Shown here: positions 25,765-34,119 of the stretch, piece after piece | Numbering within the stretch: the first letter of the stretch is position 1 | Layout: the number at the start of each line of letters is the position of its first letter | From: Cohnella sp. WQ 127256 | GTDB taxonomy: Bacteria > Bacillota > Bacilli > Paenibacillales > Paenibacillaceae | Length of the DNA: 64,000 nucleotides | Direction: 5' to 3' | Assembly (NCBI RefSeq): GCF_024519285.1 | Contig: NZ_JAMZCY010000010.1 | Location: 186,001 to 250,000 of the forward strand | The notes under the pieces: generated by a model | The model's input: the letters and a program-made list of their open reading frames with translations, nothing else | Told to the model about the DNA's origin: nothing | The model's database searches: none | Made by a program: the position numbers and the translations under genes

Positions 25765-26538
25765 GTGAAGCCAGGATTGTTGGTGATCAGTCACGGGTCG
25801 CGAGATACCGGCTGGGTGATCTTGGTTGAAGCTGCGATAGAAGCGGTTCGAGAAGCGCTTGGAACGGAGTTAGTTATCGAAGCTGCTTTTCTTGAACTGG
25901 TGGATGGACGTCTCATTCAAGATGGCTTGGATCGATTGGAAGCCGCTGGTGTTGATCGTATTCTTGCTATTCCGTTATTTGTTTCTACAGGGAGTACTCA
26001 TGTAGATGAGATTGGCTGGGCTCTCGGGGCTTATCCGAGTGCGAGAACAGAGACGGATCTGGAGCGCTTTAGCGTTAAAGGTGAATTAACCTATGGAAAG
26101 CCGATGGACGATGCACCTGAGATCGTAGATGTGCTATTAGATCGCTTACGGGAAGTATCGATGAATCCTGCACAGGAGAGTATTCTGCTTGTCGGTCACG
26201 GGAGTCAGGAAGCGGGTTTTAAAGAAGAGTGGGAACGCAATATGGCTTCACTTATGGAGCGATTAGTTGAACAGGGTGGCTATGGAGATTGTGCAGGCGC
26301 CTTATTGCTGCTTGATCAGGTAAGTGAACGTTGGGAACTGTTGCGCAGTAGACAGCCTAATAATGAGATCTTAGTCATCCCGTTATTTCTAAGCGAAGGA
26401 TACTTCACGAAGCAGGTTATCCCTCAAAGATTAAACGGATTGGCTTGCCGATACGATGGACGCACTTACATGCCACATCCGCGTATAGCGGATTGGATCG
26501 CTCGGCAGAGTAAAGAATGGTTAATCGCTGTGAGTTAG
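25765..26538 (+). CDS. CbiX-type sirohydrochlorin chelatase-like protein
   Basis: A 257-residue protein made of two CbiX repeats. Each begins with the metal-binding His motif: VISHGSRD near residue 8 and LLVGHGSQEAGF near residue 146. Such proteins insert Co or Fe into sirohydrochlorin. LVDGRLIQDGLDRLEAAGV and IPLFVSTGSTHVDEI are conserved features of the first half, IPLFLSEGYFTKQVIP of the second. GTG 25765 is chosen because GGAGGAGA lies 7 bases upstream; an ATG at 25717 in the same frame lacks a site. No other siroheme or cobalamin gene is in the window, so the metal is undetermined. Confidence 0.82.
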   Translation: MKPGLLVISHGSRDTGWVILVEAAIEAVREALGTELVIEAAFLELVDGRLIQDGLDRLEAAGVDRILAIPLFVSTGSTHVDEIGWALGAYPSARTETDLERFSVKGELTYGKPMDDAPEIVDVLLDRLREVSMNPAQESILLVGHGSQEAGFKEEWERNMASLMERLVEQGGYGDCAGALLLLDQVSERWELLRSRQPNNEILVIPLFLSEGYFTKQVIPQRLNGLACRYDGRTYMPHPRIADWIARQSKEWLIAVS

Positions 26539-26592
26539 AGCGACAACAGAGTGGCAATTCACTAAGATAGACTGATGAAGAGGGGATCTGGA

Positions 26593-27540
26593 TTGGATAT
26601 TATTAGAGCTAGACTCATTTATAATCCTATCTCAGGCCGGGAAGAAGTGAAGCGCAGATTGCCTTCCATTCTACAACGGCTTGAACGTAGTGGAATAGAA
26701 ACATCTTGTCATGCTACGGAAAGCAAGGGAGACGCTATTCGGGCGGCTTCACAAGCAGCAGAACGTGGATTCGATATGGTGATCTCCGCTGGTGGAGATG
26801 GTACTTTGAATGAAGTCGTTCACGGACTGTCCGAGCATGAGAATCGACCAGCGCTTGGTATACTACCGCTCGGTACGACCAATGACTTCGCGAGGGCTCA
26901 TGGAATTCCGAAAAAATGGGAGGATGCTTGTGATTTAATAACTAAGCGTTACACAACTCCCGTGGATGTCGGTTGTGCGAATGACAAATACTTCATTAAT
27001 ATTGCCGGCGGCGGTTCACTAACGGAATTAACATACGAAGTGCCAAGTAAGCTGAAGACGATGGTTGGTCAGCTTGCTTATTATATGAAGGGTTTGGAGA
27101 AGATTGCCCATCTTAATCCGACCCAGATGAAGATTACGGCTGAAGGTGTGGGTGAATTCGACGAGGAGTTTATGCTATTCCTGATAGCAAACAGCAACTC
27201 TGTCGGGGGATTTGATCGTCTAGCACCTAATGCAAGTACAAATGATGGTGTATTTGATGTGTTAGCCCTTCGCAAGTGTAATCTAGGGGAATTCATCCGT
27301 ATTGCCACGATGGTTATGCGGGGAGAGTCTGTAGCTAATGATCCCCATTTCATTCACTTCCGAAGCAGTCGGATTGTGGTAGAATCGGACCGCCGTGTGC
27401 AGTTGAACCTTGATGGGGAATTCGGTGGGACACTACCTTGTGTATTCAATATGCTACCCTCACACTTACAGGTCATCGTGGACGAGCGTGGGGAAACCTC
27501 CTATCGGAAAAACGGTCCAGGGCGGGCATTGCAGCTATGA
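26593..27540 (+). CDS. dagK: Diacylglycerol/lipid kinase (DagK family)
   Basis: A 315-residue soluble lipid kinase that would return diacylglycerol to phosphatidate for membrane lipid recycling. N-terminal IYNPISGREEVKRRLP, the nucleotide loop SAGGDGTLNEVVHGL and LPLGTTNDFARAHGI are the DAGK catalytic signatures. VDVGCANDKYFINIAGGGS and NLDGEFGG mark the second domain. TTG 26593 follows AGAGGGG at 7 bases and gives the normal N-terminus; ATG 26575 is an alternative. Its TGA overlaps the ATG of the next gene (ATGA), implying translational coupling with rlmCD, an arrangement I recall from other Bacillales. Confidence 0.9.
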   Translation: MDIIRARLIYNPISGREEVKRRLPSILQRLERSGIETSCHATESKGDAIRAASQAAERGFDMVISAGGDGTLNEVVHGLSEHENRPALGILPLGTTNDFARAHGIPKKWEDACDLITKRYTTPVDVGCANDKYFINIAGGGSLTELTYEVPSKLKTMVGQLAYYMKGLEKIAHLNPTQMKITAEGVGEFDEEFMLFLIANSNSVGGFDRLAPNASTNDGVFDVLALRKCNLGEFIRIATMVMRGESVANDPHFIHFRSSRIVVESDRRVQLNLDGEFGGTLPCVFNMLPSHLQVIVDERGETSYRKNGPGRALQL

Positions 27541-29024
27541 GTGGACGGAATGATAAAGGTAGACGTGGGCGTGAGCAGGGAAATGGACAGCATAAGAGAT
27601 CGAGATCGTCTTCCTCGTCCTTCGCATCATCTATTGCAGGGGTTCCTGTCGTAGTTGGTCAGACGGTACAGAGTACTATTGTGGGTTTAACACATGAAGG
27701 TGAAGGGGTAGGCCGCTTCGAGGGCTATACCCTATTTGTTCGTGATGCACTCCCTGGCGAGCTGGTTCATGCTGAAGTGATCAGTATTGGCAAATCATTC
27801 GGTCGTGCTCGAATGACAGAGCTGCTGGAAAGCAGTCCTGATCGTAGGGAAGCACCCTGCGAGATTTATGATTCGTGTGGGGGCTGCCAGCTTCAACATC
27901 TCGATTATTCCGCGCAGCTTAGATGGAAGCGGCAACTAGTCGTGGACAACCTTGTACGCATCGGGAAATTGCAGGTGGCTGGGGAAGATAGTCAGGGTGT
28001 TGTGGTTCATCCCACGATGGGGATGAGTGAACCGTGGCGTTATCGCAATAAGGCTCAGGTGCCAATTGGAGTCGCTGCAGGTCAGCTGATCGGTGGGTTC
28101 TATGAGCACGGTAGCAATGACATTGTAGAGATGGATGCTTGTCTTATCCAGCAGGAGCAGAACGAAGAAACCGTTCGTGCGGTGAAGGAAGCCGCTCGGA
28201 TGCTGGATATTGGGGCGTATAATCGCGTCACAGGACGTGGTTTGCTACGCCATGTCGTCGTTCGCCATGCACAGTCAACGGGGCAACGAATGGTCGTGTT
28301 GGTTACGAACGGGCGCGATATCCCGCATCGACTGGAGCTTGTCGCATTAATACGCGAAAGGGTTCCGGGCGTTGTGAGCGTGTGTCAGAATGTGAATACG
28401 TTGACTACCCCCGTCGTATTTGGTGAGGAAACACGTGTACTCTGGGGTGAAGATGTCATCTATGATGAGATCGATGGCATTCAGTTCGCGATTTCTCCGC
28501 GATCGTTCTTCCAGGTCAATCCGGAGCAAACGGTGCGGTTATATAGTAAAGCTGTGGAGTACGCAGCATTAACAGGTAAAGAAACAGTTATTGATGCTTA
28601 CTGTGGTGCAGGAACGATTTCCTTGTTTCTCGCGAGGCACGCTGATCGGGTCTATGGTGTAGAGATTATTCCAGAGGCTATTGAGGATGCTCGCCGTAAC
28701 GCTGTGATTAACGGAATTAAGAATGTCGAATTCGCAGTCGGCGATGCTGAAGTTGTGATGCCACGCTGGCAGAGAGAGGGCATTCAACCCGATGTGATCG
28801 TTGTTGATCCTCCCCGCAAGGGCTGCGACGGCGTTTTGATCAGCACGATGCTGGAGCTTCGTCCTCAGCGGATTGTCTATGTCTCGTGCAATCCTTCGAC
28901 TTTGGCTAGAGATCTAAGATTGCTAGAGGATGGGGGCTATCGCACGGTTGAGGTTCAGCCGGTGGACATGTTCCCGCATACGGGGCATGTGGAGTGTTGC
29001 TCACTGTTAGTGAGAAATGATTAA
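27537..29024 (+). CDS. rlmD: 23S rRNA (uracil-5-)-methyltransferase RlmCD/RumA type
   Basis: A 495-residue class I methyltransferase that makes m5U in 23S rRNA. A disordered Arg/Ser-rich N-terminus (1-32) precedes a TRAM domain (about 35-95, VGLTHEGEGVGRFEGYTLFV). An Fe4S4 cluster site follows with Cys108, Cys114 and Cys117, plus one near EMDACLIQ. The SAM domain has DAYCGAGTISLFLA and DPPRKGCD, and the catalytic Cys lies in YVSCNPSTLARDL. In Firmicutes one such enzyme (RlmCD) can modify two sites; sequence cannot decide this. Coupled to dagK. Confidence 0.92.
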   Translation: MSGRNDKGRRGREQGNGQHKRSRSSSSSFASSIAGVPVVVGQTVQSTIVGLTHEGEGVGRFEGYTLFVRDALPGELVHAEVISIGKSFGRARMTELLESSPDRREAPCEIYDSCGGCQLQHLDYSAQLRWKRQLVVDNLVRIGKLQVAGEDSQGVVVHPTMGMSEPWRYRNKAQVPIGVAAGQLIGGFYEHGSNDIVEMDACLIQQEQNEETVRAVKEAARMLDIGAYNRVTGRGLLRHVVVRHAQSTGQRMVVLVTNGRDIPHRLELVALIRERVPGVVSVCQNVNTLTTPVVFGEETRVLWGEDVIYDEIDGIQFAISPRSFFQVNPEQTVRLYSKAVEYAALTGKETVIDAYCGAGTISLFLARHADRVYGVEIIPEAIEDARRNAVINGIKNVEFAVGDAEVVMPRWQREGIQPDVIVVDPPRKGCDGVLISTMLELRPQRIVYVSCNPSTLARDLRLLEDGGYRTVEVQPVDMFPHTGHVECCSLLVRND

Positions 29025-29047
29025 TAACAAGATGTATCGGTACTCAG

Positions 29048-29082
29048 ACCCTTCCTTGACTGGAAGGGTTTTTTATTTTTTT
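29048..29082 (+). terminator. Terminator after rlmCD
   Basis: ACCCTTCC and GGAAGGGT form an 8-bp stem around TTGACT, followed by a long T-rich run. Confidence 0.85.
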
Positions 29083-29100
29083 AGTGGAATTTTTATGTAG

Positions 29101-29460
29101 AGTGAAAAATCGGAGGGGACTTTAGATAACACCTTTATACATAAATGGAGTGAAGAATCCCATACCGTACGAGGCATCTACTCCATTCACTGGACTAGGG
29201 AAAGCGCCAATCATTGGGAATTGAACGCTGCCATTCCGCCTAATTGTGGTGCGGATATTTATTTTCCATTGGAGAGTAACTGTGGAGAATTAACCCTTAT
29301 TTCCGAAGGTTATGAGGGACGATGCATTTGGAGACTTGGGGATTCGGAGATAATGAATAGAGAATTTCGTTTTCTCCAAGAGGGGGAATATCTTATCCTG
29401 ACGATAGGTTCGGGGAGCTACTCCTATCAATTGGGTATAACACAAGCAGAACCGGCATGA
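29101..29460 (+). pseudogene. C-terminal relic of an alpha-L-rhamnosidase
   Basis: An open frame of 119 codons after a stop at 29098. It resembles the C-terminal beta-sandwich of GH78 alpha-L-rhamnosidases: GIYSIHWTRESANHWELNA, then IPPNCGADIYFPL, and a final IGSGSYSYQLG, which corresponds to the family's closing GSG.Y.F pattern. No start codon with a site and no catalytic domain are present, so this is probably the tail of a deleted gene. It could be related to the polysaccharide importer upstream. Identification is by pattern only. Confidence 0.5.
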
Positions 29461-29663
29461 TCCGTTTGGCAATCTTATTAGATACTCTAGCTAAGAAAGC
29501 CCGCCGGATGAAATCCCTTGTCCTGATTGGGTTTACAGTCGATGATTCCGATACCTAGAGCAAGCACAATGTAGAGAACCCTTAATAATCAAGGCTTCAG
29601 CGAACTTCGACAAACCTGAACCTAATAACTTATGTTGCCTTGCGATTCTTGGTAAAAAGCGGA

Positions 29664-29775
29664 TATTGGTTTGACACAGGGGCAGCTTGAGGATGTTCAA
29701 TAGCATTTGCTCGAGGGAGAACTAGCGAAGTCGTCATTATCAGGAGACGAGCATGTAGGCTCGCCTCCTGAATGA
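29664..29775 (+). pseudogene. Relic of a sensor-kinase ATPase domain
   Basis: Reads DIGLTQGQLEDVQ, a TAG, then HLLEGELAKSSLSGDEHVG and another stop. This fits the end of the N-box/G1 region of a YesM-type HATPase (D-x-G-x-G-L-T..., then the GLRNV helix). Only about 35 codons survive. The rest of 29461-29802 shows no recognisable gene; it holds one hairpin (about 29741-29768, arms near CAGGAG and CTCCTG) just beyond the 3' end of the minus-strand collagen-like gene. Confidence 0.35.
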
Positions 29776-29802
29776 GATTATGATTCTCGTGGGTGAAGCG
29801 CC

Positions 29803-31260
29803 TTATTTGATATTAACCCCAGCGCTTGCGTAGCCTAGTAACGTAGTGGATACGTCAAGTCCGGCAGTTACGGTAGCTGTGTATACGAGCAGAAGTCGTG
29901 TGTTGGCTGCAACGGGTATGTTTAATCCGGTAGTTGCTCCATTGGATTGAGTACCCACTGCCAGTATCCCTGTATGAGCAGGACCCAGTGTTACGACTGC
30001 CCCTGGAATGGGAATGAAAGTATTGTTTGGTACAGTAGATTGGTACAATTGTGCTGTAATCGAAACAGTTGAGCCCACCAAACTCAAGGCAGTGCTTGTG
30101 CTGAAAAAAGCGGAGATGTCTGTTATTGTCCCGGCTCTAGGCATTGAAAACGCGAAGTTTGCTAGAGCTCCAGTTAGATCGATCGTTCCTCCAGTGCTGC
30201 TAATACCGCTGACGGAGTTGCCAAAGCCAATCGATCCGCTTGTGTTATGCATTCCTCCGAGAACCGTAGTTAATTCGATGGGTGTGCCTGAAGCGAATGG
30301 TATGATCGTACCAGCAGCATCGATGCTATTCCCTCCTGCAGGACCTTGCGGACCAGTTGCACCTGTCGCACCTGTGGCGCCTTTGCTTGCAAGTAAGGTG
30401 TAATCCGAAGAGCTATCAGGTGTTCCTGTCGGTGGTACAGTATTTACGATATAAGTGCTTCCGTCATAAGTAACAACTTGATAGACTAGATAAGATGGAG
30501 ATTGAGCTGGATTGAAAGCAACGAGTCCATCTAAGCCTACGCCAGTCGCACCCGCTGGCCCCGCTTGTCCCGCAGGACCTTGCGGTCCAGTTGCGCCTGT
30601 CGCACCCATAGCACCAGTCGCACCCGCTGGACCCGCAGGGCCTTGCGGTCCAGTTGCGCCAGTCGCACCCATAGCACCGGCCGGACCCGCTGGCCCTGCT
30701 GGACCCGTAGAGCCGTGCGGCCCAGTTGCACCTGTAGCGCCGTCCGAACCCGCAGGACCTTGTGGGCCCGCTGGACCCACTGGACCTTGCTCGCCAGACG
30801 AAGCTGTAGAATCTTCCCCTATTTGTATTTTGACCGTTTGGGAGGATTTGTCCCAAGAGACTTTAGCTCCGAAAATGTCGGCGAGTGCGCGGATTGGTAC
30901 CATTACTCTTCCATTTTTGATTTGCGCGGGCTCGGCAAGATCAATTTCCTTCGCAATAGAATCGATCGTCACAGTTGCTTTGATCGATCCCATGACTAGT
31001 ACAGCGGTTACGTTATCCTTGATCAATGTCGCTGTTTTCGTTCTTTGATCCCAATGAATGGATGTTTTGAATGTGTCGGAAATAGACTTGAAAGGTACGA
31101 GCACAGTTTGATTTATGAGAACAGGGGCATGTTCATCAGATATACTGATGCCGTTAACCTCAAGCTTTATTGCGCTTGCAGCATAACTTACGGGAATGAA
31201 CATAATTTGAAATAAAAGTGCAACAATAACTGGTAAAGCGATTACTTTTCTCTTGAGCAC
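29803..31260 (-). CDS. Chimeric exosporium-like protein: stalk domain, collagen repeats, BclB-like C-terminus
   Basis: A 485-residue exported protein in four parts. A signal peptide (about 1-28, ending SYAAS). A copper-amine-oxidase N-terminal-like stalk domain (about 30-150; PVLINQTVLVPFKSISD and GRVMVPIRALADIFGAKVSWD). A Gly-X-Y collagen-like tract (about 157-252, mainly GAT, GPQ, GPA triplets), with a second short tract near 292-305. A C-terminal domain like the exosporium glycoprotein BclB (TIIPFASGTPIELTTVLGG, FSMPRAGTITDISAFFSTS, IPGAVVTLGPAHTGILAVG). Collagen tracts with this C-terminus usually sit on spores. The stalk domain in place of the short exosporium leader is unusual and suggests attachment by the peptidoglycan-associated stalk. 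Confidence 0.8.
   Translation of the reverse strand: MLKRKVIALPVIVALLFQIMFIPVSYAASAIKLEVNGISISDEHAPVLINQTVLVPFKSISDTFKTSIHWDQRTKTATLIKDNVTAVLVMGSIKATVTIDSIAKEIDLAEPAQIKNGRVMVPIRALADIFGAKVSWDKSSQTVKIQIGEDSTASSGEQGPVGPAGPQGPAGSDGATGATGPHGSTGPAGPAGPAGAMGATGATGPQGPAGPAGATGAMGATGATGPQGPAGQAGPAGATGVGLDGLVAFNPAQSPSYLVYQVVTYDGSTYIVNTVPPTGTPDSSSDYTLLASKGATGATGATGPQGPAGGNSIDAAGTIIPFASGTPIELTTVLGGMHNTSGSIGFGNSVSGISSTGGTIDLTGALANFAFSMPRAGTITDISAFFSTSTALSLVGSTVSITAQLYQSTVPNNTFIPIPGAVVTLGPAHTGILAVGTQSNGATTGLNIPVAANTRLLLVYTATVTAGLDVSTTLLGYASAGVNIK
30320..30790 (-). repeat. Collagen-like Gly-X-Y coding repeats
   Basis: Minus-strand 9-base periodic repeats coding for GPA, GPQ and GAT triplets. The long tract is about 30505-30790, and a short one about 30340-30390 lies beyond a non-repetitive spacer. 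A block of about 36 bases (GATGATGPQGPAG) recurs at least three times nearly exactly, so unequal recombination could change tract length. Confidence 0.8.
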
Positions 31261-31848
31261 ATAAACTCCTCCTCGTGATGGTGTACTTTCAACTTAGAAA
31301 TATAGCATTCTATGCGAGTACTGACAAATTTTTCGTCCATTCACATAATACCGACTACGCCCCTCTCTTGGCGAAAAACCCCTTTCCAATTCACTTATTC
31401 CCTTCCCAAATAAACAAGGATACTTACCGGAACTGGTTTAGTTATTTCTATAATAAAGCAGGCCAACATTAAATTCTGTAATCTGGATTACACTTTTGTG
31501 CGAATGCAATTGGAACGAAAGAAAAAAATCAGATGGGGGATACAGCCACATCTTAGTTTATTCTCGTCAGCACTCTTCTCATGTGGAGTGCTTAATATTG
31601 ATGGTTCTGAAATAGTAGATGAGATGTGACAGTATTGCTCAAGTTACAAAGTGGTGAGCCGCATCACTAGAGACGGCTAAATTTTTTAGTGTTAGCGTCC
31701 GCTTCTTTCAACTTCTAGACATGGAAAGAGTTTTTGGCGGAAGCAGAAATTCTCAAGTACAAATAATCGGCAGTCGTCAACATACGCTGTTGTCACAACA
31801 CGACCCCTTATCTCGTTTTATATGCAAAAGGAATAAGGGGTGGTTGCA
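31261..31848. other. Intergenic region between the collagen-like gene and the ECF41 operon
   Basis: A 588-base gap with divergent promoters to be expected. An open frame at 31275-31472 shows no start site and no recognisable product and is not called. Two hairpins are visible: AGCACTC/GAGTGCT (about 31570-31596), and AGCCG/CGGCT (about 31662-31683) followed by AAATTTTTTA, which could end a lost transcript. An ECF41-type promoter lies at 31791-31817. Confidence 0.5.
31791..31817 (+). promoter_or_regulatory. ECF41-type sigma promoter
   Basis: TGTCACA (31791-31797), 16 bases, then CGTT (31814-31817), 32 bases before the oxidoreductase ATG. The ECF41 signature as I recall it from published work is TGTCACA-N16-CGTC, so the -35 and spacing match and the -10 differs by one base. 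The operon contains an ECF41 sigma factor, so autoregulation is likely. Confidence 0.65.
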
Positions 31849-33039
31849 ATGAAAGAATTGACATGCATCGTTATTGGCGGAGGATATGCAGGTATTAATG
31901 CAGTTAAAGCGATTCGGAAAACATTTAAGGGTCAAGTAAGTAAACGAACACTCCGACTTATTTTAATCGATAAGAACCCTTATCACTTTCGCAAAGTATT
32001 GCTTTTTAAGCCCGCGGTCGGAGATGAAGAGATTACTATCCCTCTGACTAGGTTATTTCCCGAGGGGGTTGAATTCGTTCAGGCTACTGTAACGAAAATC
32101 GAATCAGGGGAAAGAAGGCTACTTTGTCAGGATGCTGAAGGAAATAAGAATTCGATAAAATATGACTTCCTCGTTTTGGCGGTGGGCAGCGTCGTGCGGC
32201 AACCCGACCCTGATCAAGGAGGTATGGCATTAGCGAGTTTAGACGCTGCGTGGAAGATCCGAGAGGCGTGGCGCGCGAATATAAAGAAAGCTGTAAAGGA
32301 AAAAAGCGCGAAAGAACGTCAGAGATTAATGACCATTGCCGTTGTTGGAGCGGGCATAAGCGGCATCGAGACATCTGCCGAACTAGCTTATTATATTCGT
32401 GAAGATGCGGTATTATTGGGACTTGACCCGAGTGCTGTAAGGATAAAATTATTTAACGCGAATAAGAGGCTTTTCCCAGAAGGCCCGGCAAAAGTAGGGC
32501 TTAAACTGGAACGTTCACTGGACGCTTGCGGAGTAACTACCTTACATGGGAGTAGGGTATTACAGGAGAAAGAGGGAGTGCTAACCTTATCTAACGGCGA
32601 GACGATGTCCGCTGGCCTATGTGTCTGGACGCTGGGGCTGTTACCCAACCCAATGCTGCAAAGCATCGGGTTGCCGATCACTCCGGAAGGATACGTGATC
32701 GTAGATGCGAGTTATCGGGTTCAAGGGGCCCAGGGTGTATACAGTATCGGCGACTGCGCGCGAATCGTAGACCCTGCTAGCGGACGGGTGGACGGGAAGA
32801 CGTGTAAGGAAGCGACGGCCCAAGCAGCAAGGCTTGGAAAGATATTATCTGCGGATATTGCAGGGCGTCCGGCACCCATACATAAGGAATTTATTGACTT
32901 TTTTTGTTTTGCCTTAGGTCCGGAGCAGGGAATGGTATGGACACATCAATGGGGGTTAGATATTATTTTTACAGGAAAGCTGGGTTGGCGATTAAGGAAA
33001 TTCACATGGGATTCGGCAAGTCTGTTAAAAATAATGTAA
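31849..33039 (+). CDS. NAD(P)/FAD-dependent oxidoreductase (NDH-2-like)
   Basis: A 396-residue flavoprotein of the pyridine-nucleotide-disulfide/NDH-2 fold. FAD-binding IVIGGGYAGINAVKAI at the N-terminus; a second dinucleotide loop VVGAGISGIETSAELAYY near 165; the FAD-closing YSIGDCARIVDP near 300. ATG 31849 has AAGGGG at 8 bases; GTG 31840 is an alternative. It is followed 34 bases downstream by an ECF41 sigma gene and preceded by an ECF41-type promoter. Oxidoreductases are a known companion class of ECF41 sigma factors. The electron acceptor is unknown. Confidence 0.85.
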   Translation: MKELTCIVIGGGYAGINAVKAIRKTFKGQVSKRTLRLILIDKNPYHFRKVLLFKPAVGDEEITIPLTRLFPEGVEFVQATVTKIESGERRLLCQDAEGNKNSIKYDFLVLAVGSVVRQPDPDQGGMALASLDAAWKIREAWRANIKKAVKEKSAKERQRLMTIAVVGAGISGIETSAELAYYIREDAVLLGLDPSAVRIKLFNANKRLFPEGPAKVGLKLERSLDACGVTTLHGSRVLQEKEGVLTLSNGETMSAGLCVWTLGLLPNPMLQSIGLPITPEGYVIVDASYRVQGAQGVYSIGDCARIVDPASGRVDGKTCKEATAQAARLGKILSADIAGRPAPIHKEFIDFFCFALGPEQGMVWTHQWGLDIIFTGKLGWRLRKFTWDSASLLKIM

Positions 33040-33073
33040 GCAGAGGGTTAGTGGAAAAGGGTGGAATTTTAAG

Positions 33074-33937
33074 ATGCAAGAGTTATATGAGCATTATAAA
33101 GGGCTGCTGTTTACGCTTGCCTACCAACTAACCGGGTCGGCTTCCGATGCGGAGGATGTTGTGCAGGACGTATTCCTGAAGATAAATGACGTAGATCTGG
33201 CGCGTTTGGTTGAACCGAAAGCATATCTGTGCAAAATGGTGACTAATCGCTGTCGGGATTTACTCAAATCGGCGCGTAAACGGCGGGAACTGTATTTCGG
33301 AGAATGGCTTCCTGAGCCTATTCTTACTCCCAATGATGAATCGTTTGAAGCGGTTGTTCGTGACGAGTTGTTGTCTTACGCCATGCTGGTGTTGCTTGAA
33401 AGGCTATCCCATACGGAACGGGCGGTGTTCGTGCTTCGTGAAGCGCTCGGCTTTGAATATTCAGATATTGCTGAACTTGTTGACAAAAGTGAAGCAAATT
33501 GCCGCAAACTGTTCAGCCGTGCGAGAGGAAAGATGGGGATTACCCTCGAAGAGCAGGTCCACTCAGAAGCGGCGAGCGAAGAGTGGGTCCGTCGATTCCT
33601 GAAGGCTCTCGAACAGGGAAACGTGGACACGGTTGTATCCATACTCGCCGAAGATGTCGTGTTGGTCTCTGATGGAGGGGGCAAAGCGTTCGCCGCCGTT
33701 CATCCTATTGAATCGCGCGATCTCGTCGCACGGTTCCTTCTCGGTCTAATTCGTAAGGCTCCTCAATACGAAGGGGGCGTGCATGTTGAGATGACGGATA
33801 TAAATGGTCAAACAGGGCTTGTTGTCCGTTCAGGCGAGGGCATCGAAGTTGTTGTGCTGATACACGTTGAGAGAAATGCGATTTGCAACCTATACTTAGT
33901 TAGGAATCCGGATAAGCTGAGGCTTTTCCCCCATTAA
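33074..33937 (+). CDS. sigJ: ECF41-group RNA polymerase sigma factor with SnoaL-like domain
   Basis: A 287-residue alternative sigma factor with sigma-2 (about 5-70), sigma-4 (about 105-160) and a fused NTF2/SnoaL-like C-terminal domain (about 170-287) that replaces an anti-sigma factor. All three ECF41 signatures are visible: WLPEP in the linker (78-82), DGGGK for DGGGR (200-204), and NPDKL near the end (278-282). In this group the C-terminal domain both activates and restrains the sigma. Located right after the oxidoreductase gene in a likely two-gene, self-controlled operon. The inducing signal is unknown. Confidence 0.92.
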   Translation: MQELYEHYKGLLFTLAYQLTGSASDAEDVVQDVFLKINDVDLARLVEPKAYLCKMVTNRCRDLLKSARKRRELYFGEWLPEPILTPNDESFEAVVRDELLSYAMLVLLERLSHTERAVFVLREALGFEYSDIAELVDKSEANCRKLFSRARGKMGITLEEQVHSEAASEEWVRRFLKALEQGNVDTVVSILAEDVVLVSDGGGKAFAAVHPIESRDLVARFLLGLIRKAPQYEGGVHVEMTDINGQTGLVVRSGEGIEVVVLIHVERNAICNLYLVRNPDKLRLFPH

Positions 33938-34055
33938 TAAAGTCGTGATACGAAAAGTCGGATCAAAAATGGAGGAAATGTTCGATTTGTAGCTAAACCC
34001 AATGTTTTGAATGTAAAAGGAAACTTTCGGAATCTTGGCGCACTGATGTGCGAAC

Positions 34056-34099
34056 AAAAAAATCGCCCTGTCCCTTCAAGAGGACAAGGCGATTTTTTT
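34056..34099. terminator. Bidirectional terminator between sigma and SLH genes
   Basis: AAAAAAATCGCC(CT)GTCC pairs with GGAC(AA)GGCGATTTTTTT. It serves convergent transcripts of the sigma operon and the minus-strand SLH protein. Confidence 0.9.
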
Positions 34100-34119
34100 G
34101 TCGAGACACAATGACCCGT

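Noticed and set aside
30512..31048. Plus-strand open frame rich in Pro, Ala, Gly (PAGP, APVAP)
   Set aside because: It is the reverse complement of the collagen-like tract. The minus strand has a signal peptide, stalk domain and BclB-like end.
31275..31472. 65-codon plus-strand frame in the gap before the ECF41 operon
   Set aside because: Divergent promoter region of the collagen-like gene, composition not protein-like, no start signal.
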